Assembly: GCF_052115865.1 (NCBI RefSeq)
Contig: NZ_JBQKME010000001.1
Location: 62,001 to 126,000, forward strand
Reading direction: 5' to 3'
Source: Fundicoccus_A sp052115865
GTDB taxonomy: Bacteria > Bacillota > Bacilli > Lactobacillales > Aerococcaceae
DNA length: 64,000 nucleotides
Shown here: piece after piece, positions 1 through 9,344 of the stretch
Layout of the letters: the number at the start of each line of letters is the position of its first letter
How positions within the stretch are numbered: position 1 is the stretch's first letter
Program-made: the position numbers and the translations under genes
Notes under the pieces: model-generated
The model's database searches: none
What the model was told of the DNA's origin: nothing
Seen by the model: the letters and a program-made list of their open reading frames with translations, nothing else

Positions 1-955
1 TGCCCAAGTAGCAGTCTTACCTCAAGTGTTGCACATTAAGGATAAATCATTGCCAGTGAACTATGTAGGAACAGTTTCGGTTCATCCAGATTATCGCGGT
101 CAAAATCATATGAAGCACTTAATGCAAAATTGGTTAAATGAAATGGCCGAACATGATGTGATGAGTGTTTTAAGCGGCCAAAGACAGCGTTACGAATACT
201 TTGGTTATACCGTAGCTGGGATGGAATATACATTTAACATCAATCATTCAAATATACGGCATGCGTTGAAAAATGTGGATGAACTTGATTTTAGTTTTAA
301 AAAACTCGAAAGTGATAGTAAGTATTTAAAGAATATTGCCCAAGCGGTTCAAGAAAGAGATATTTATATAGAAAGAAAAGAAGCGGATTTGTTTGCAATT
401 TTACATACATTTGACTTGATAGCTTATAATATTTTCTTGGATGGAAATTGGGCAGGCTATTTTTTAGCGAACGATGAATTGACTGCTGTAAATGAACTAT
501 ATTTAGATGACGAAGAAAAATTTTTGTCGTTTTTAAAATATTTTATGAATCAAGCAAGTGAAAAAGGCGAAGTAGAAATCGTCACAGCCGCTTACGAAAT
601 TGGTCGTATGCATGCATTGGCTCAAGTTGCTGAAAATTATAGTATTCGGCAAAACGTGAACATTAATATACTGCAGTTTAGAGCCGTTATTCATGCTTAT
701 CTATCCTATAAACATGCAATGGTTGGTTTAAGCGAAGGGAGATTTTCTGCTTACTTCGATGGTCAGCCGCTGACAATTGAAATGAAGGATAAGCGCTTGA
801 GTGTGAAGTCAACCGCTGACGATGATGCGCCGCGATTGGGTAAACTGGAGGCTCAAGCCTTAATTTTAACCCCTTTTGCTAATTTAAATAAATATCACAT
901 TCCAAGAGATTGGTTTCCTTTACCTATATTTTGGCATACTGCTGACAAGTTTTAA
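1..955 (+). CDS. Eis-like GNAT N-acetyltransferase, 5' partial
   Basis: The reading frame is open from the left edge of the window (first full codon at base 2), so the start lies upstream. The visible N-terminal part has the GNAT acetyl-CoA signature VSVHPDYRGQNHMKHLM, where R/Q-G-x-N/G binds the pyrophosphate. The C-terminal ~100 residues (from about AVIHAYLSY, with FDGQPLTIEMKDKRLSV) resemble the SCP2-like sterol-carrier fold that closes Eis-type acetyltransferases. Eis-family enzymes acetylate amines on small molecules or lysines; the substrate here cannot be read from sequence. It is followed after 26 bases by the glycosylase gene and is unrelated to the sugar genes. Confident about the family, not the substrate. 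Confidence 0.75.
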   Translation, partial: AQVAVLPQVLHIKDKSLPVNYVGTVSVHPDYRGQNHMKHLMQNWLNEMAEHDVMSVLSGQRQRYEYFGYTVAGMEYTFNINHSNIRHALKNVDELDFSFKKLESDSKYLKNIAQAVQERDIYIERKEADLFAILHTFDLIAYNIFLDGNWAGYFLANDELTAVNELYLDDEEKFLSFLKYFMNQASEKGEVEIVTAAYEIGRMHALAQVAENYSIRQNVNINILQFRAVIHAYLSYKHAMVGLSEGRFSAYFDGQPLTIEMKDKRLSVKSTADDDAPRLGKLEAQALILTPFANLNKYHIPRDWFPLPIFWHTADKF

Positions 956-981
956 GTTTCGATCATGAAAGAGGTGGTATA

Positions 982-1635
982 ATGGATAAACAAGTGATTG
1001 ATCCCGAAGGAGTATATCGTTTATTACTCGATACCTATGGATTAAGTGGGAAATGGGAGGCTGAGACAAAATGGGAAATTGCCCTAGGTGCTTTCCTCGT
1101 TCAAAATACAACCTGGCATAATACACAAATATCCATTAAAAAATTAGGTGAAGTCACTGGGTTAGATCCCATTGTCATTAGCGAATTAACAGCGGAAGAA
1201 TTGGTCCCTCTCATTTATTCAAGTGGTTTCCATTCCAGTAAATCACGTTTAATTTTTGAATGGTTCCAATGGATGAAAAGTTATCAATTTGATGAATTAG
1301 CGATTTTGCATGATTATCCAGATGAAGAAGGCTTACGTAAGCGTCTCTTACAATTTAAGGGTATTGGGAATGAAACAGCGGATGTTTTGTTGCTATATAT
1401 CTTTGACCAAGCTGTATTTGTCGCGGATAATTATGCTCGGAAGTTATTTACTGGTTTTGGGCTGGCCGAAGCTGCTGACTATATGTCTTTGAAGCGATAT
1501 GTTGAGGAGCGAACGCAATTAAGTTTGGAAGAATGGCAGGATTTCAGAGGGCAGATATTGAATTTTGGAAAGGTGTTTTTAAGAGGTAAAGGACCGCATG
1601 AGCATGAGTTGTTTGAGGGGTATGTGGTACAGTAA
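982..1635 (+). CDS. HhH-GPD DNA glycosylase (endonuclease III / MagIII-like)
   Basis: 217-residue base-excision-repair protein. The helix-hairpin-helix is LLQFKGIGNETADVLLLY, followed by FVADNYARKLFTGFG, whose Asp is at the usual catalytic aspartate position. In Nth the hairpin reads GVGRKTA and supplies a catalytic Lys; here the equivalent is GIGNETA, so that Lys is missing. There is no cysteine in the protein, so no iron-sulfur cluster. Both points favour a monofunctional glycosylase of the MagIII type (alkylated bases) over a bifunctional Nth. Start ATG at 982 follows GAAAGAGGTGG. It ends just before a strong terminator. Confidence 0.8.
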   Translation: MDKQVIDPEGVYRLLLDTYGLSGKWEAETKWEIALGAFLVQNTTWHNTQISIKKLGEVTGLDPIVISELTAEELVPLIYSSGFHSSKSRLIFEWFQWMKSYQFDELAILHDYPDEEGLRKRLLQFKGIGNETADVLLLYIFDQAVFVADNYARKLFTGFGLAEAADYMSLKRYVEERTQLSLEEWQDFRGQILNFGKVFLRGKGPHEHELFEGYVVQ

Positions 1636-1675
1636 GATTACAAAAAGATAATTCTATATCTATTCTTTATCTATC

Positions 1676-1715
1676 AAAAAAGGTTGGTGACAAAATTATG
1701 TCACCAACCTTTTTT
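1676..1715. terminator. Bidirectional intrinsic terminator
   Basis: A 16-bp perfect stem (1676-1691 with 1700-1715) has an 8-base loop. The left arm begins with an A-run and the right arm ends with a T-run, so it can stop transcription from the glycosylase gene (+) and from the YesL gene (-), which converge here. Confidence 0.9.
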
Positions 1716-1734
1716 GATATGTGTACTTAAAAAT

Positions 1735-2361
1735 TTAAGAGGGGATATATTGATTAAAAATTTTTAAGAAAAAATAAGCAGATATTCCAAAAAGCAGAGA
1801 AAAGTTAATTAGTAACCAAAAAAGCCCATATCCAATAATTACAGGATATTCATAACTTATTATGATCCACAAAAATTGGATTAATGCAACGATAATCGTA
1901 AAATGCAAATGCCTAATGGGCATGAGTAAGGAATTTGTTAACAATTGTTTGAATGAATTTTCAAATCTTGCTAAGAGAGGAAAAAAATATAGTTGCATTA
2001 AAAAGGTGACAATAAATAAAATGTAAATAAACAATTTAACGATTAAATTTATTGTGCCGTTTCGCATCTGAGATTCAACAATTGACCAAGCGAAAATTAC
2101 CAAAACGATGCATAAAAAATATATGGTTGCTTTAGTCCCGATTTTAAAATTTAATTTAAAAGAATGCAGATAATTTTTAAACACATCTTGATCTTTTTCT
2201 TCTATTAACTTGAAGAGAGAATAATAGCAAGATGTTATTGATGTTCCAATAGTAAATATAGGTAAGCAACCAACAATAAAACAAATATTTAATAATATTA
2301 AGCTCCCAATTGTTTCAAATAATTTATAAATTGGATTATTGTTGTTGCTCAGTTTATTCAT
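1735..2361 (-). CDS. YesL-family (DUF624) membrane protein
   Basis: About 208 residues with five or so hydrophobic segments. The N-terminal region LILLNICFIVGCLPIFTIG is the characteristic DUF624/YesL opening (first helix followed by C-P-x-F-T-x-G). YesL proteins accompany oligosaccharide ABC importers and YesM/YesN regulators in Firmicutes, but their molecular role is unknown. The ATG at 2361 is chosen because GGAGG lies five bases before it; a longer in-frame TTG at 2373 would run through that site. It follows the GH2 gene by under 40 bases and is probably cotranscribed. One of four paralogues in this window. Confidence 0.85.
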   Translation of the reverse strand: MNKLSNNNNPIYKLFETIGSLILLNICFIVGCLPIFTIGTSITSCYYSLFKLIEEKDQDVFKNYLHSFKLNFKIGTKATIYFLCIVLVIFAWSIVESQMRNGTINLIVKLFIYILFIVTFLMQLYFFPLLARFENSFKQLLTNSLLMPIRHLHFTIIVALIQFLWIIISYEYPVIIGYGLFWLLINFSLLFGISAYFFLKIFNQYIPS

Positions 2362-2398
2362 AATTGCCTCCAATAAGATATTTAAATATAGATATTTA

Positions 2399-4801
2399 CT
2401 AGTTTTTTATCTTTATAGTATGTGGTTTAATTTCTGTTGAATTTATATTGATTTGTGGTTCGCTTTCTCCTGTTGCTTTGACGAAAACAATTAATTTTCC
2501 TAAATAAGTAGAACGATAATTTGCGGTATACTCAGTGTTATCAGCTAGATTACCGTTTTCTAAACCAAGTAATAAACCATTATCGACATTTACTGTAAGT
2601 AAAATATCTTGTTCCACTTGATTTTGGTATCGATCGACGAGTTGGCATTCAATTTGATAAATACGTTCTGATTCATTTAATAATTCATCATTTATTTTGC
2701 TGAATAGAGGGTAAGTAGGGTTCCAAATGTTTGTTTGTACTGCGACTGCTTGGGCTGTTGAACAAATTGAATCATTGAATTCTTGATTGTCTCTAAAGCC
2801 AATAGCATTTACTTGGTCTCCTTTGTATGGGACTTGAACATAATGATATCCATGTTCGTTGCTAAAACTTAAATCTTCCATCCGTTCATCATCAATAAAT
2901 AATTGAATATCATCTAAGTTTGAATATACTTTTATTTCAATTAACTGCTCCGAAACATAATCCCATTTTCTTCTTCCTTTTATATGATGATTAGTATCTG
3001 TAATTGGTGATGTAGCTATTCGGATAATAGGTTCATTCGACCACCAGGATTGACGTAAATAATACTCATCTTTTTCAAAACCTGCTAAAGTGAGTAGCCC
3101 AGGACCAGAGCCGTGTATTGGCCAACCGTGTGCTTCTCCGAGGTAATCAATACCAGTCCATAAGAATTGCCCAGAAATATATTCGCGGTTAACCACATCT
3201 AACCATTGTTGATAACCATGTGAATTTTCACTACCAAGCATTGGAAGGGTCGGAAATCGCTGATGATCTTTATCATACAAATGTTCTTTATAATTATAGC
3301 CAATGACATCAACCGTATTGAGTAAACCAGTAATGCTTGATAATTCTGGAAATGCTGCAGCTAATGTTACAGGTCTAGTTTTGTCGATGTTTTTCACGAT
3401 CGAAGTTAAATTGGTTGCGATTTCGACAAGTCGGTTGGCGTTAGGGCGATTAGGGTTATAGATTCGTTCTTGTTCCGGTTTAGAAGCATCATTATTTCCA
3501 ACCATTAAGTTAAAAGAAGGATGTACATAAGGATCGTTTGGATAGTCGATTTCGTTTCCGATACTCCATGCAATAATTGATGGTCTATTAATATTTCTTT
3601 TAATCATATTCTCAAGGTCATGCTTATGCCAAAATGGAAAATATTCAGCGTAACCTTCAAATTTTGGAGGATAGACATTATGACCTTGCCACCACTTATT
3701 CTTTGGATTTTCCCATTCATCAAAACATTCATCAATGACCAAAAATCCTAACTCATCGCACAAATCATACAGACTAGGGTCGTGTGGATTATGCGCCATT
3801 CGTATAGCATTACAGCCTACTGCTTTTAACTTCTCTAATCTCCTGAGCCAAACGACTTTTGGTACTGCTGTTCCTAAAACACCTGCGTCTTCGTGCAAGC
3901 AAACACCTTTAAGCACAAGTGACTCACCATTTAGGAAAAACCCATTATCTGCATCAAAGTGAATAGATCTTACCCCGAAAGTATCGTTATATATGGATGC
4001 TTTCATATCATCCGATTCAATCATGGTCTCAAGTTTATATAGATGTGGTTGATCAGGAGACCAGAGTACAGCTGATTCTATTTCATATTGAAAGTCTATC
4101 GTCTTAGAAGATTGAATTGCTTTTTCAAATGAATGTTTGTTTGATTGCTCTAGTACTAAATGACTATTTTGATCAAATATTTTGTGAGTAATGATGAAAT
4201 TAGATTTATGAGAATTAAAGCTAGAAAAAGTTTGTTTAATATGAATGGTTGAAACTAAATTATCGTTTGAATCTTTTTGAATGTTATGACTTTGTATAGT
4301 TGTGCCGTAAGTTGGAATAAATACTTCTTCGTGTTTCTTTATATACACTGGACGATTGATTCCAGAGCCATTGTACCAACGAGAATCTGCAGTTTTAACA
4401 TTATCGACTTTCACAGCGATGGTAAATGTATTGTCTAGAGCATGTTTCATAATAGGATTTAGATTAATTACAATTGAGGAATATCCTGAATGAAATATTC
4501 CTTGATTATAACCATTAATCCAAATCTGAGCGTTCTTATAAATACCTTCAAAAACTAACTCAATAGCTTTATTGAATTGGAAGTCATTTTCATCTAATGA
4601 AAAATTACAACGATACCAACCCACACCTCCAGGTAGGTAGCCGGTGCCACTTGAACTATTTTTGTTGAAAGCTTGATGAACTGACCAGTCATGAGGAACG
4701 GTAACGGAATCCCATGTTGAATCATCAAAATCTTTTTGCCATTCGGCTTGGGATAATGAGTCCAAAGTGAATTTCCAATCTACTAATTGTTGAATTTGCA
4801 T
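2399..4801 (-). CDS. Glycoside hydrolase family 2 (beta-galactosidase-like)
   Basis: 800 residues with the GH2 order: N-terminal jelly-roll (WKFTLDS..., SSGTGYLPGGVGWYR), immunoglobulin-like domain, TIM barrel and C-terminal beta domains. FGVRSIHFDADNGFFLNG and LKGVCLHEDAG are typical GH2 signatures. The likely acid/base is Glu417 (WSIGNEID) and the nucleophile Glu525 (MLGSENSHG). It lacks a signal peptide, so it should act in the cytoplasm on imported oligosaccharides. The short N-terminus and C-terminal domain fit the DUF4982-containing beta-galactosidases, but beta-glucuronidase or beta-mannosidase cannot be excluded. ATG at 4801 has AGGAGG just upstream. Divergent from the first importer module, with YesL downstream. 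Confidence 0.85.
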   Translation of the reverse strand: MQIQQLVDWKFTLDSLSQAEWQKDFDDSTWDSVTVPHDWSVHQAFNKNSSSGTGYLPGGVGWYRCNFSLDENDFQFNKAIELVFEGIYKNAQIWINGYNQGIFHSGYSSIVINLNPIMKHALDNTFTIAVKVDNVKTADSRWYNGSGINRPVYIKKHEEVFIPTYGTTIQSHNIQKDSNDNLVSTIHIKQTFSSFNSHKSNFIITHKIFDQNSHLVLEQSNKHSFEKAIQSSKTIDFQYEIESAVLWSPDQPHLYKLETMIESDDMKASIYNDTFGVRSIHFDADNGFFLNGESLVLKGVCLHEDAGVLGTAVPKVVWLRRLEKLKAVGCNAIRMAHNPHDPSLYDLCDELGFLVIDECFDEWENPKNKWWQGHNVYPPKFEGYAEYFPFWHKHDLENMIKRNINRPSIIAWSIGNEIDYPNDPYVHPSFNLMVGNNDASKPEQERIYNPNRPNANRLVEIATNLTSIVKNIDKTRPVTLAAAFPELSSITGLLNTVDVIGYNYKEHLYDKDHQRFPTLPMLGSENSHGYQQWLDVVNREYISGQFLWTGIDYLGEAHGWPIHGSGPGLLTLAGFEKDEYYLRQSWWSNEPIIRIATSPITDTNHHIKGRRKWDYVSEQLIEIKVYSNLDDIQLFIDDERMEDLSFSNEHGYHYVQVPYKGDQVNAIGFRDNQEFNDSICSTAQAVAVQTNIWNPTYPLFSKINDELLNESERIYQIECQLVDRYQNQVEQDILLTVNVDNGLLLGLENGNLADNTEYTANYRSTYLGKLIVFVKATGESEPQININSTEIKPHTIKIKN

Positions 4802-5099
4802 ATTAGCCTCCTGTAAGCGATATCATTTAAAAATAATTATAACTTAATAAATTAAAAACTCAATACATTTCACTAAAAAAATAAATATATACAAAATATT
4901 TTAGTAAAATACACTGGAATGGTAGTAATGAACAACGAAATTCAAGGGATTAATCCAAGTTGTTTAAAAAAATAGCAAAAGAAAAAATAAATAAAAATAA
5001 AAATATAGTAAATAATGTTGTCATTTTACTTCAATTAGTATATGATTTAGTAAAGAAAGCGCAACCATTGTCTGCTGTAATTATGAAAGGAAGTGTAGT
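4802..5099. promoter_or_regulatory. Divergent promoter region with plus-strand promoter and cre-like site
   Basis: Very AT-rich gap between the GH2 gene and the first importer operon, with no coding potential. On the plus strand TTGTCA (5018-5023) and TATGAT (5041-5046) are exactly 17 bases apart. Just downstream, AGAAAGCGCAACCA (5054-5067) is a weak match to the CcpA cre consensus (three mismatches by my count), placed where bound CcpA would block elongation. No convincing minus-strand promoter could be picked out of the A/T background. Confidence 0.5.
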
Positions 5100-6080
5100 A
5101 TGAATGTACCTTTAAAATTTTCAGGTAAAGAAAAGAAAAGAGTAAAAACTGAGAGCAAGGTTCGTAAAAAGAGTTTTTTAAGAAAAGTAAAAGACAGCCG
5201 AGTGCTTTTATTAATGTGTTTGCCAGCAGTTATTTTCTTTTTAATTTTTAGTTATTTCCCTCTCCCAGGAATATGGATAGCATTTACAAATTACAATTTT
5301 AGAGATGGTATTTTTGGAAGCCCTTTCGTAGGTTTTAAAAATTTTGAATTTCTTATCAAATCAGGGCAATTATGGGATTTAACTCGTAATACAGTCCTAT
5401 ATAATTTTGCCTTCATTGTCTTAGGTAATATATTACAGATCAGCTTAGCGGTTATGATGAATGAAATCCGTTTAAGATGGTTTAAAAAAGTTTCTCAAAC
5501 AATTATGTTTTTGCCTTATTTTATTTCGGCTGTTCTTATAGGTGCGATAGCTTTTAATATCCTTAACTATGATACAGGTGCTATAAATACTTTTTTAAGG
5601 GGATTAGGATCTGAACCAGTAAGTTTTTATAGCAATGCAAATTATTGGCCTTTTATTATAGTGTTAGCTCAATTATGGCAATCAAGTGGATATGGATCGG
5701 TTGTGTATTTTGCATCAATAATGGGTATAGATTCAAGTATGATCGAAGCTGCAGAAGTTGATGGGGCTAACAGTTGGCAAAGAATTCGACATATTATTTT
5801 ACCGAGTTTAAAACCAACATTTGTAATTTTATTTTTATTTTCTCTCGGTGGAATTATGAAAGGAAATTTTGGATTATTTTGGAATCTAGTTGGTAATAAT
5901 GCTCAAATATTTAGTACAACTGATATCATTGAAACTTCTGTTTATAGGATGATGATGTCTCAAAATAATTTTGCAACCTCTTCAGCAGTTGGCTTGTATC
6001 AATCTGTATTTGGATTTATTTTAGTTATGGCTAGTAATTGGCTTGTGAAGAAAATAAATCCAGATTACGCTCTATTCTAA
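5100..6080 (+). CDS. ABC transporter permease, LplB type (importer module 1)
   Basis: 326 residues with a basic cytoplasmic N-terminus (about 35 residues) followed by six predicted membrane segments, beginning LLMCLPAVIFFLIFSYFPLPG. The ATPase-coupling EAA loop reads EAAEVDGANSWQRIRHIILPSL. This is the LplB-type CUT1 permease that pairs with a YtcP-type subunit to import oligosaccharides. It is followed after 16 bases by its partner. No ATPase is encoded nearby, so an MsmX-like shared ATPase is expected. Substrate unknown; the neighbouring GH2 and GH50-like enzymes suggest galactose-containing oligosaccharides. Confidence 0.9.
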   Translation: MNVPLKFSGKEKKRVKTESKVRKKSFLRKVKDSRVLLLMCLPAVIFFLIFSYFPLPGIWIAFTNYNFRDGIFGSPFVGFKNFEFLIKSGQLWDLTRNTVLYNFAFIVLGNILQISLAVMMNEIRLRWFKKVSQTIMFLPYFISAVLIGAIAFNILNYDTGAINTFLRGLGSEPVSFYSNANYWPFIIVLAQLWQSSGYGSVVYFASIMGIDSSMIEAAEVDGANSWQRIRHIILPSLKPTFVILFLFSLGGIMKGNFGLFWNLVGNNAQIFSTTDIIETSVYRMMMSQNNFATSSAVGLYQSVFGFILVMASNWLVKKINPDYALF

Positions 6081-6096
6081 TGAAAGGAGGATAAAT

Positions 6097-6996
6097 ATGG
6101 AAAATATTAAATATAGTAAAGATACAAGTGGAATTGTTATAAAGTGGGTTTCATATATTTTTATTATTTTGTTTACGATTGTTTGTTTGTTACCTTTTGT
6201 GCTTATATTGTCAGCTTCTTTTAGTTCTGAGGAAATGATTGCGCGTAATGGTTTTGGTCTCTTTCCACAGGGTTTTTCATTAGATGCATATGGTTATGTT
6301 TTTAGGTTTCCAAGAATGATTTTAGGGTCCTATTTTGTAACGATATCGATGACTGTTCTGGGGACCGTTTTAGGTTTGTTTTTGATTTCAATGACTGGAT
6401 ATGCTTTAAATCGAAAAGACTTTCCTTTTCGAAATGCACTATCGTTTTTTATTTATTTCACTACTTTATTTTCAGCTGGGATGGCACCAACCTTTATTTG
6501 GGTGTCTCGTTACTTAAACTTACGTGGTAGTTATCTAGCTGTTTTTTTGCAGCTGCTAATGTCTCCATGGTTAATAATATTAATGAAAAACTTTGCTAAA
6601 TCGATTCCTTTTGAAATAGTGGAATCGGGGAAAATTGATGGGGCAGGTGATTTTAGGATTTATTACCAATTAATCTTACCGATGTTAAAACCCGCGTTAG
6701 CCACTGTTGGTTTGTTTTTAGCGCTAGGATATTGGAATGAATGGTATTTATCTTCTCTATATTTAGGATCAATGGTAGAGTTTAAGCCTTTACAATATTA
6801 TTTGTACAATATAATTAATACAGCAAATGCTTTACGTAATTCAGTTGCAGGAGCGAATGTTACAGTTTCACAATTGCCAAGCAATACTTTAAAAATGGCA
6901 ACTGCAGTCATAGCAACAGGACCAATAATCATGCTATATCCATTTTTGCAGAAATATTTTATTTCTGGAATTACAGTAGGATCAGTTAAAGGATAA
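6097..6996 (+). CDS. ABC transporter permease, YtcP/LplC type (importer module 1)
   Basis: 299 residues, six predicted membrane helices, EAA loop VESGKIDGAGDFRIYYQLILP and the family's C-terminal YPFLQKYFISGITVGSVKG. It forms the heterodimeric membrane channel with the upstream LplB-type subunit. Ribosome site AAAGGAGG precedes the ATG. Seventeen bases separate it from the binding-protein gene, so the three genes form one transcription unit. Confidence 0.9.
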   Translation: MENIKYSKDTSGIVIKWVSYIFIILFTIVCLLPFVLILSASFSSEEMIARNGFGLFPQGFSLDAYGYVFRFPRMILGSYFVTISMTVLGTVLGLFLISMTGYALNRKDFPFRNALSFFIYFTTLFSAGMAPTFIWVSRYLNLRGSYLAVFLQLLMSPWLIILMKNFAKSIPFEIVESGKIDGAGDFRIYYQLILPMLKPALATVGLFLALGYWNEWYLSSLYLGSMVEFKPLQYYLYNIINTANALRNSVAGANVTVSQLPSNTLKMATAVIATGPIIMLYPFLQKYFISGITVGSVKG

Positions 6997-7013
6997 AAAT
7001 TGGAGGGAAATAG

Positions 7014-8570
7014 ATGTTAAAATTTATGAGAAAAAGTTTTACTTCAACACTACTAGCATCACTTTTAGTTTCATCAATGGGGAATTTCCAAGCGCTTAAT
7101 GTTAAGGCTCAAGAAATAGACACATCCGACCATGAAGTCGTTACTATGCTAGCTTTAGGAGATAGACCAACAAATGGTAGATTAGAGAATATGTTGGAAG
7201 AATTAAATAAAATTTTGCTTGAAAAAGTTAATGCTGAACTAGAAATTGTTTATGTTGAGTGGGCTGATTGGCAAACTCAATATAACATTCAATTGCTTGC
7301 TGGAGATCCTAACTTAGATTTGATTACAACTGCTACGGATTGGCTGTATGCATGGGAAAATACACAAAAAGGAGCATTTTTACCATTAACAGATGAAATG
7401 CTTCAAACATATGCACCTCTAACATGGGAACAAGTTGAAGCGAACGATAGTTGGGATGTAACACGTTATCAAGGTGAAATTTCATTTATCCCTGAAGATA
7501 ATTATACACAGTATACCAATCATGGAATGTTCTATCGTGGGGATTGGGCAACAGAAGCGGGGTTAGAAAATGGTGAAGTTACTAAATTTGATGACTTGAC
7601 TACATATTTTAGTTATATTAAAGAAAACCATCCAGATGTAATTCCTTGGGATGTTGCTGGTGTTCCAGGTGCTTTACCAGGTTATATCACATCTAATGAA
7701 TTAGCTAGAGTTCTAGTTGGTTTAAATGCTGGAAATTATGAGTTTTGGTTTACAAGCGCGGATGATCCATACACTGTCTACTCACCATTCATGGAAAGTG
7801 ATGTCATTTATGAGGCTGCAGAGTTAATGAAGGAGTGGAATGACCTAGGAGTATGGAGAGAAGATGTTTTAAACTATACGGGCGATACTCGTGAAAATAT
7901 GTATGCCGGATTATCCGGAGCAGATCAGCATCATGCTCAGACATACTATTCACAAATAAAACCTAACATGGATAGAAGACAAGAAGGTTCTAATGCTAAG
8001 TTTTATTACTGGGGATTAGAAAATGATAATGTTGCTAAACCTATCAAAACCCACGGTGCAATGGCAGTTAACGCCTATTCGTCTAATCCTGAAAGAGCCT
8101 TAATGGTTTATGATATCATAAGAAATGACGAAGCTGCGTATCGCTTATTGAATTATGGTATTGAAGGTGTAGACTATATTGTTACAGAAGAAGGAAAATT
8201 AGGTAGACCTGAAGGATGGGATCCATCTTTAGATGGTCTAGGATCAAATTTCTGGGCTGGTCGTATGGATGAGTTGGAACTAGAAAATGAAGAGAACTGG
8301 GATGGAACAGCAGACTTTATTGCCTATCTTGACTCCTTTGCATATGATTATGAATATGAAAATCTAATTGTAGATAAAACACTTATTGAAGCTCAACAAG
8401 CTGCAATTGCAAATGTCCTTTCTGAATATATGCCTCAACTATCAGCTGGGAAATTTGAAAATCCAAGAGAAGCAGTTGATGAAATGCGTGAAAAAATTAT
8501 GTCTGCAGGATACGAAGAAGTGAAAGCTGCGATTCAAGCAGATATGGATAAATGGGTTGAGGAAAGATAA
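7014..8570 (+). CDS. Extracellular solute-binding protein, LplA/YtcQ-like (importer module 1)
   Basis: 518 residues. The N-terminus is a classical signal peptide (basic MLKFMRKS, hydrophobic STLLASLLVSSM) ending in NVKAQE, a signal peptidase I type site; there is no lipobox and no cysteine anywhere in the protein. The mature part has the family-1 binding-protein fold (ELEIVYVEWADWQTQYNIQL, LLNYGIEGVDYIVTEEGK). LplA/YtcQ proteins of Firmicutes are normally lipoproteins tethered to the membrane, so the mode of retention here is unclear. Third gene of the module, followed by a terminator. Confidence 0.88.
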   Translation: MLKFMRKSFTSTLLASLLVSSMGNFQALNVKAQEIDTSDHEVVTMLALGDRPTNGRLENMLEELNKILLEKVNAELEIVYVEWADWQTQYNIQLLAGDPNLDLITTATDWLYAWENTQKGAFLPLTDEMLQTYAPLTWEQVEANDSWDVTRYQGEISFIPEDNYTQYTNHGMFYRGDWATEAGLENGEVTKFDDLTTYFSYIKENHPDVIPWDVAGVPGALPGYITSNELARVLVGLNAGNYEFWFTSADDPYTVYSPFMESDVIYEAAELMKEWNDLGVWREDVLNYTGDTRENMYAGLSGADQHHAQTYYSQIKPNMDRRQEGSNAKFYYWGLENDNVAKPIKTHGAMAVNAYSSNPERALMVYDIIRNDEAAYRLLNYGIEGVDYIVTEEGKLGRPEGWDPSLDGLGSNFWAGRMDELELENEENWDGTADFIAYLDSFAYDYEYENLIVDKTLIEAQQAAIANVLSEYMPQLSAGKFENPREAVDEMREKIMSAGYEEVKAAIQADMDKWVEER

Positions 8571-8630
8571 ACTTTTTTGATTTTCTTAATTAAGAACAAA
8601 ATATTTGGTCAATTTAGAAAAATGTGTAAT

Positions 8631-8674
8631 GCCTGTATCCTTTTTAACTAATTAATTGGATACAGGCTTTTAGT
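8631..8674 (+). terminator. Intrinsic terminator after importer module 1
   Basis: A perfect 10-bp stem GCCTGTATCC / GGATACAGGC (8631-8640 with 8658-8667) is followed by TTTTAGTTTA. Confidence 0.85.
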
Positions 8675-8710
8675 TTAGTATTATTGTGTTGTAAATGAAT
8701 ATCGAAAGGA

Positions 8711-9253
8711 GTGTATATTATCTTATCAGATATTGTAAAAGAGACACTCAATGGATTGGAAACGAAGAAAGAAAAGTTTTTTTATTTATCGTATGTATTT
8801 AAAGAGTGGCTTATCGGAGGCATTGTATTATTATTTATTATTATTATGTTTACCATATCTATACTTAACACTTCCGAATACAGTTTAACAGTCCGTATAA
8901 TTTCAGAAGATTTAATTCAGTCTCAAGAAAAAATACAATATATTAGCTCAATTGAAAACTTTATCTACAATGAGCTTGGAGAAGAAAATGTTATCGATAT
9001 TGATTTTTCTGATTTTTCTCAGCAAATTGACTCGCAAACATTTATGCTTCAAATAGCAGCAGAGGAAATTGATATGGTTTTTATTCCAAAATCAGAATCA
9101 AACTTAATTGTTGATTTAGTGAATGAGGATATCATTATTCCTTTGATTTCGGAAAATTTAGATCAATCAATGGATTTCTTTGATGTATTTATGGCGGTGA
9201 ATACACAAAATGAAGAAAAGGTATTGGAATTGATAAGGAGGTTGGAAAGCTGA
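8711..9253 (+). CDS. Hypothetical single-span membrane protein with extracytoplasmic domain
   Basis: About 180 residues: a charged cytoplasmic N-terminus, one strong membrane span (WLIGGIVLLFIIIMFTISIL, about residues 35-54) and a roughly 125-residue outside domain. The layout recalls small membrane-anchored proteins with a degenerate solute-binding-like domain (AAEEIDMVFIPKSESN) found beside YesL and binding-protein genes in Firmicutes; I recognise the pattern, not a named family. The start is uncertain: GTG at 8711 directly abuts GAAAGGA, leaving no spacer, while a better spaced in-frame codon at 8717 is ATT. It lies between importer module 1 and the GH50-like gene. Confidence 0.6.
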   Translation: MYIILSDIVKETLNGLETKKEKFFYLSYVFKEWLIGGIVLLFIIIMFTISILNTSEYSLTVRIISEDLIQSQEKIQYISSIENFIYNELGEENVIDIDFSDFSQQIDSQTFMLQIAAEEIDMVFIPKSESNLIVDLVNEDIIIPLISENLDQSMDFFDVFMAVNTQNEEKVLELIRRLES

Positions 9254-9344
9254 AAATAATTTTTACTGTTTTTTTTTACAATTATTTTGTTATTTAGCTG
9301 TAGCTAAATAATAATAGAACAAATAGTAGGAGGACATCTTAAAT

